NCBI RefSeq assembly: GCF_030463535.1
Contig: NC_132879.1
Coordinates: 34,826,925 to 34,890,924 of the forward strand
Length of the DNA stretch: 64,000 nt
Source of the DNA: Salminus brasiliensis
Lineage: Eukaryota > Chordata > Actinopteri > Characiformes > Bryconidae
Reading direction: 5' to 3'
The translations under genes and the position numbers were made by a program. This document shows, in pieces, positions 59,961-64,000 of this stretch. Position 1 is the first letter of the stretch. Every line of letters begins with the position of its first letter. Below the pieces are notes generated by a model. It was not told the origin of the DNA and made no database searches. It saw nothing but the letters and a program-made list of their open reading frames with translations.

Positions 59961-60844
59961 TAAATACACAGCAAATTTGCCAGTGTTAAATCAACACAGT
60001 GAGTGTTCTCTCAGTGCTAAATGTGTTGTGTATACTGGCAGAGCTGACAAGCAGATCAGATAAATGAAGGAAAGCTTAATAAAAAGGGAGGTTTCAGTCA
60101 CCTATTTGGACACAACCAGAGACTAAGAGATCATTGAGAGGGCAGGGGGGTGCATGGAAGCTCCTACTCAGTTTCTGCCCACATCAGAAGTTTTATTTCT
60201 GACTTCTAAAGGGCTTAGAAGCTCTGGGCCAAAGAAGCTTGCATTTGTTCTTCAAAGCTAATCGCTTGAGCCTGGGTGGGTTGGCAGTCTGTGGACATCA
60301 GAGTTGGACCTCTAACCCTCAGGCTGAACAAACCCATCCTCTGATAGGAGCGGTCTATTTATGCTAGCAAGGTCCTGAGGTCAGCAGTGGAACCTGCTCC
60401 ATCTTAGCACCTAAAAATGTCCACATGCCATTTAATGAATGATACTGGATTAAAGGGTCACTCAAGGTGTTGTAAACACAAGCAGTCTTTGTGTCATCAC
60501 ATACAGAGGCATGTAAACAATGAATTATTAGGCTGGGTAACTGAAACACCAGGTATAATGAACCCCCTGTATATGCAGTATATCCATACCTGTAGCAAAC
60601 ACATCAGTGTCAGTTCTCAGTTGGGAGTGGTCGTCCACCCAAACCATCTGAAACTGACCACTGATGAAGTGCTAGTGCCACTGACCCCTTGTGCCTCCTA
60701 GCAAATACTAACGTGCCAACATGCAAACTACTGCAGTGTATACATACATAAACAGATTATTTTTAAAAATGCGACAGGATATATTAACTGAAAATGTATC
60801 ACTCAATTATCAGATCACAAAAACTATCATTCAAATAACACTGC

Positions 60845-61600
60845 CTTAAAGCGACATTATGTAGCATTTGTACCTCATGATAACAGCTCCAAAATTACTG
60901 TGATTCTCCACTGACTTCTAATATGGAGAATAGCATCTCTATCATTGCAACCCCAGGTTCGGCACACTGCTAACTGCCCTATGTAACTCTGGGAAAGCAG
61001 GCAGGACAACGCTTGCAAGAACTGAGTAATGCCTGTAATATTACTGCAAGTACCACTTGCTTCTTTTGCTTTCAGCTTGTCCAGAAATGCACAAACAATT
61101 TCAATCTATAATTTTCACAGGAGCTTTACAGGAAACAGTAACCAGTAACCTGGGAGACCCATCCTCTTCTTGTCTGACTAATAAACTCAGGTGTACCGAT
61201 GTAGTCAATAGTAGTGATGGTACAAATAGTGATGTAATGCTGATGGTTAATGGTTGTAATAATAATAATAACAAATAATAATAGCAACAGTTTAATGGTA
61301 GGCAGCTGGTCTGAGGCGGGTAGCGGGAGACTTTCAGTCAACGTCGGTGTCAAGCAAGACAGGTGGGCAGTCCTTAACTCAGAAAATTACAAGGAATACA
61401 GAGAATGTCTGGAAGCTTATTCCAGATTTGGGGGCTCTTCCCTTTGCTAAAGCCTTCTGAATTCTGGGAACTAGTAAAAAGCCAGCACCCTGTAATCTAT
61501 GTAATCTTAAAGGTTCATAATAGGAAGTGAGATTTCATAGGTACTCAGTAGTGAACCTCTGTTGTAGGGCTTTATACATCTATAGTTGTATATTCAATAT
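60845..61600. repeat. Teleost dispersed repeats
   Basis: 60.85-61.05 kb (cattatgtagcatttgtacc, tccactgacttctaatatgg, tcattgcaaccccaggttcg) is related to 15.78-15.90 kb. 61.05-61.60 kb (gagctttacaggaaacag, attccagatttgggggctct, agggctttatac) is a second widespread repeat. An (AAT)n stretch is near 61259-61280. Confidence 0.5.
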
Positions 61601-62866
61601 GGAATTTGAACATATTTGAATTTATCTTTCAGTTCTTATTTGGGGTATTTCCACCCATTTATCTTTGCAAAAGGCTTCTAGTTGTGTGAGATTCTTGGGC
61701 TGTCTTGCATGTACTGTTCTTTAGAGGCCTATCCACAGATTTGCAATGATGCTTAGGCCAGAGGAATGCAAGTGCATTCTGCTGTAGCAGCCATCCTCCT
61801 TTCACTTCCAGCTTTGATTTCCCACAGCAAGTGTTGGTATTCAATCCATTTTTCCTCTACCAATAAAATATTTCTGGGCAGTTGGCAAGGTGTTCTTTTC
61901 ATGTAACAGGTATTGTGTCTTTGGTGGGTGCAGTGTGACTGAGCAGAGGTAATAGCTACAGTTAGTAAGGAAGTGCAGGGTGCAGAGTGTGTTTGTATGG
62001 GGTGTATGGGTGTGATGGGTGTGATCGGTGAGACAGAATGTTACATTGTACTACTGACTGTTCAGCACCCTGATTGCTTGGGGGTAAAAGCTGTCTCAGA
62101 ACCGCACATCTACTGACACAGCTAAAAAAAAAATTCAGTCCAGATGCTGTGCTCACTTATTCAAGTTCTTCCCTTTTTAATGAAAGTTCTTTTGAAATAC
62201 AATACAATCTGTAGACAGATTAAAATATCCCTCATTAACAGTACATAGTAGCATAAAACAGAGACACTGTTAACCAGTCTGCATTAATAAACAGATGAGT
62301 GAGTACCCAGACATAGCCTGGGCTTCAGTACATCCTAATAACATTCACTTCCGAAACAGTTACTCACTTAAACGTAAACCAGAAGATCCAGCAAAACCAC
62401 AGCAACCTGAGACCCTCCCGACATCCATTTGACTGTCTCCAGTTCGTACGGAAAATCCAAATACGGTTATTATCATACAAAGGAAAGGAATACTACCATG
62501 GGCGTTATCCAAAGCCAGTCTAGTTAGGGAGAGTCAAGAAGACGACTAGCGCTGCGCCCCTGTGCAGTAGTATGGTTTATGGAGGTGGTTTGTTTTTCAG
62601 CTCACTGCACAAGGCTGGAAAACCGGCAAGCGATGGTACTATTCCTCTACGGTATAAAAAACAAAAAAAAAACCTGGAGGAAATTTACAGATCGGAAAAT
62701 GCAATGATACTTCCGAGGCCTTTAAGGCCATGAAATTATTTCAATGGATAAACGCTACCAAATCTGTTGCTCCACATTGCACATCCAACCTCTCATATCC
62801 CTGAAAGTTTGGCACTGGAGAGGCAGTCTCATTCTCTTCCACTCTACCATGACAGATACATATACG

Positions 62867-62871
62867 GCACG

Positions 62872-62914
<43 letters not shown>

Positions 62915-62946
62915 GCATACGCACGCATACGCACGCATACGCACGC
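62867..62946. repeat. Compound repeat: (AC)n then (GCACGCATAC)3-4
   Basis: About 18 AC units are followed by three perfect GCACGCATAC decamers and a partial fourth. One GCACGCATAC also precedes the AC tract. Purine-pyrimidine alternation runs through most of it, which favours Z-DNA. Confidence 0.95.
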
Positions 62947-63554
62947 TTGTACAGACAGACATGCAGAGAGAGCCGTCAGGCGCCCCACACAAACCTCAGA
63001 GTGAGTGTTCTTTTAGTGTTCATATTAAGAGAGGTCAAGAGTCCAGTTGATCAAGCAGAAGTTGCTCTTAGCAGCATCAATCAGCTGAAGGTAGTTAGGG
63101 GTTGGTTTTGCTCACGCGTGCTGGTCTGTGATCAGCCCCCCGCTCGCAAACCTGGAATTTGGGCCAGTTTAAGGAGTTTTAGGAGGGAAAAAAACCTCCA
63201 ACTGGCGAGAGAGACGTTCTCTCCCACAACTTCAGTACAAGAAACAGCAGACCTCCTTGATCATCATCATCATCTGAGCTGAAAAGGTCGTGTTTTTTGA
63301 ACACTGATAACGTTCACATTCAGATGTCTCCTCACTCCCTTCCGAGATGACTTGGGGAGCTGGGAATGAGGAGCTAAGACATTTGTACTGGACACTTGAT
63401 TCAATGACACTCTGAAAAATGAAGGTGCCGGTTAGGGTTCTGACTTTGGTTGCGCTTTGGTTCTCTAAAGCAGTGCTTCTCAGGAACCCATGTTTTTGCT
63501 TTAACCCACTTCACAGCATATAGGGTCAGAGCAAAAATGTGGACCATGTGGGGT

Positions 63555-63628
63555 GCCCTGAGAAGCAATGCCCTGAAGAACCGTTTAGAATCAGGGGGTG
63601 GTTCTTTGAAGAACCGTTTAGTAAATGA
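63555..63628. repeat. GGTTCTT/AAGAACC dispersed repeat copy
   Basis: Contains gaagaaccgtttagaatcag, ggttctttgaagaaccgttt and agtaaatgag. This is the clearest local palindrome of the family. Confidence 0.6.
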
Positions 63629-64000
63629 GCTGTGGAAATGCTTAGGCTGCTTTTACACCTAGTTTTTTGGGGGATTTTGTCGCACTGCATCCTGTGTCCT
63701 TGTCTTTTGGATGGGTTATTTAAAGCGCAGCAAACAATACAAGTTGTGTCCTTTGTGTCCTGTGATTGGCCAGAAATTTGGCGGGGGATTAGAGTTGCCT
63801 GTTACTGTGTTACTTACATGCTGTGATATTTTGTTCTTGAACTTTCACCAGCATATAATACTGTAAAATCCAGATCTCTCGGTCTCTCGAACGTTCAGTA
63901 CAGTCATGATCAAATGTATTATCAACCCATTATGCTTCATTCAAACAGAGACACATTTCACAATCCAAATAATAAAAACTATCCTTATTTGAGGTCTACT

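Larger units (their letters stand above)
57200..64000. other. Gene-poor, repeat-rich right flank
   Basis: No recognisable exon. It holds a (CA)n run at 57400-57421, a directly repeated fragment pair (57.53-57.67 and 59.84-59.96 kb), a dispersed repeat at 60.85-61.05 kb, a long teleost repeat at 61.05-61.60 kb, a compound AC/decamer repeat at 62.87-62.95 kb and a GGTTCTT repeat at 63.56-63.63 kb. A psmc2 gene, the head-to-head partner of DNAJC2 in human (from memory), was looked for and not seen. Confidence 0.6.

Overview
The window is vertebrate nuclear DNA from a ray-finned fish, most likely an ostariophysan (characin, catfish or cyprinid-like). The genes are intron-rich with GT-AG introns and widely spaced, CpG-bearing promoters. 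Dinucleotide repeats are dense, and Tc1/mariner, hAT and tRNA-derived SINE remnants of types common in teleost genomes are scattered throughout. Five protein-coding genes were assembled exon by exon from splice sites, codon phase and remembered family sequence. Every junction is phase-consistent. Exon coordinates were read by eye and were not checked against transcripts.

Layout. 1-10.9 kb is mostly non-coding. A CpG/CCAAT-rich promoter near 5.0-5.3 kb probably drives an unrecognised minus-strand gene whose candidate first coding exon lies at 4827-4949; the rest is interspersed repeats. 10.9-14.7 kb: fgfr1op2 (+), 215 aa. 16.7-34.9 kb: tm7sf3 (-), 12 coding exons, 574 aa, with an apparently intact Tc1 transposon of the Sleeping Beauty type in intron 2. 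35.2-39.0 kb: med21 (+), 145 aa, head-to-head with tm7sf3 across a 278-bp shared promoter. 40.3-48.9 kb: pmpcb (+), 13 exons, 478 aa. 49.0-56.9 kb: dnajc2 (-), 17 exons, 615 aa, tail-to-tail with pmpcb. 57.2-64 kb: no recognised gene, only repeats and microsatellites.

How the genes relate. They are housekeeping genes rather than a pathway: a STRIPAK-associated coiled-coil protein (FGFR1OP2), a seven-pass membrane protein (TM7SF3), a Mediator subunit (MED21), the catalytic beta subunit of the mitochondrial processing peptidase (PMPCB) and the ribosome-associated J-protein MPP11/zuotin (DNAJC2). As I recall the human map, fgfr1op2-tm7sf3-med21 corresponds to 12p11 and pmpcb-dnajc2 to 7q22, so the window joins two conserved blocks at about 39.0-40.3 kb, where a SINE and a decayed Tc1 element lie.

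The most interesting signals are non-coding. They are: a fish-type (AC)n...(GT)n repeat pair at the two ends of an fgfr1op2 intron; GCTAGC/TAACGTTA clusters in the first intron of all five genes (and beside the candidate exon); a 93%-identical stray copy of fgfr1op2 exon 2 downstream of that gene; an overlapping bidirectional poly(A) signal between pmpcb and dnajc2; and the intact Tc1 element with IR/DR-like ends. I see no CRISPR array, operon or new multi-gene system.
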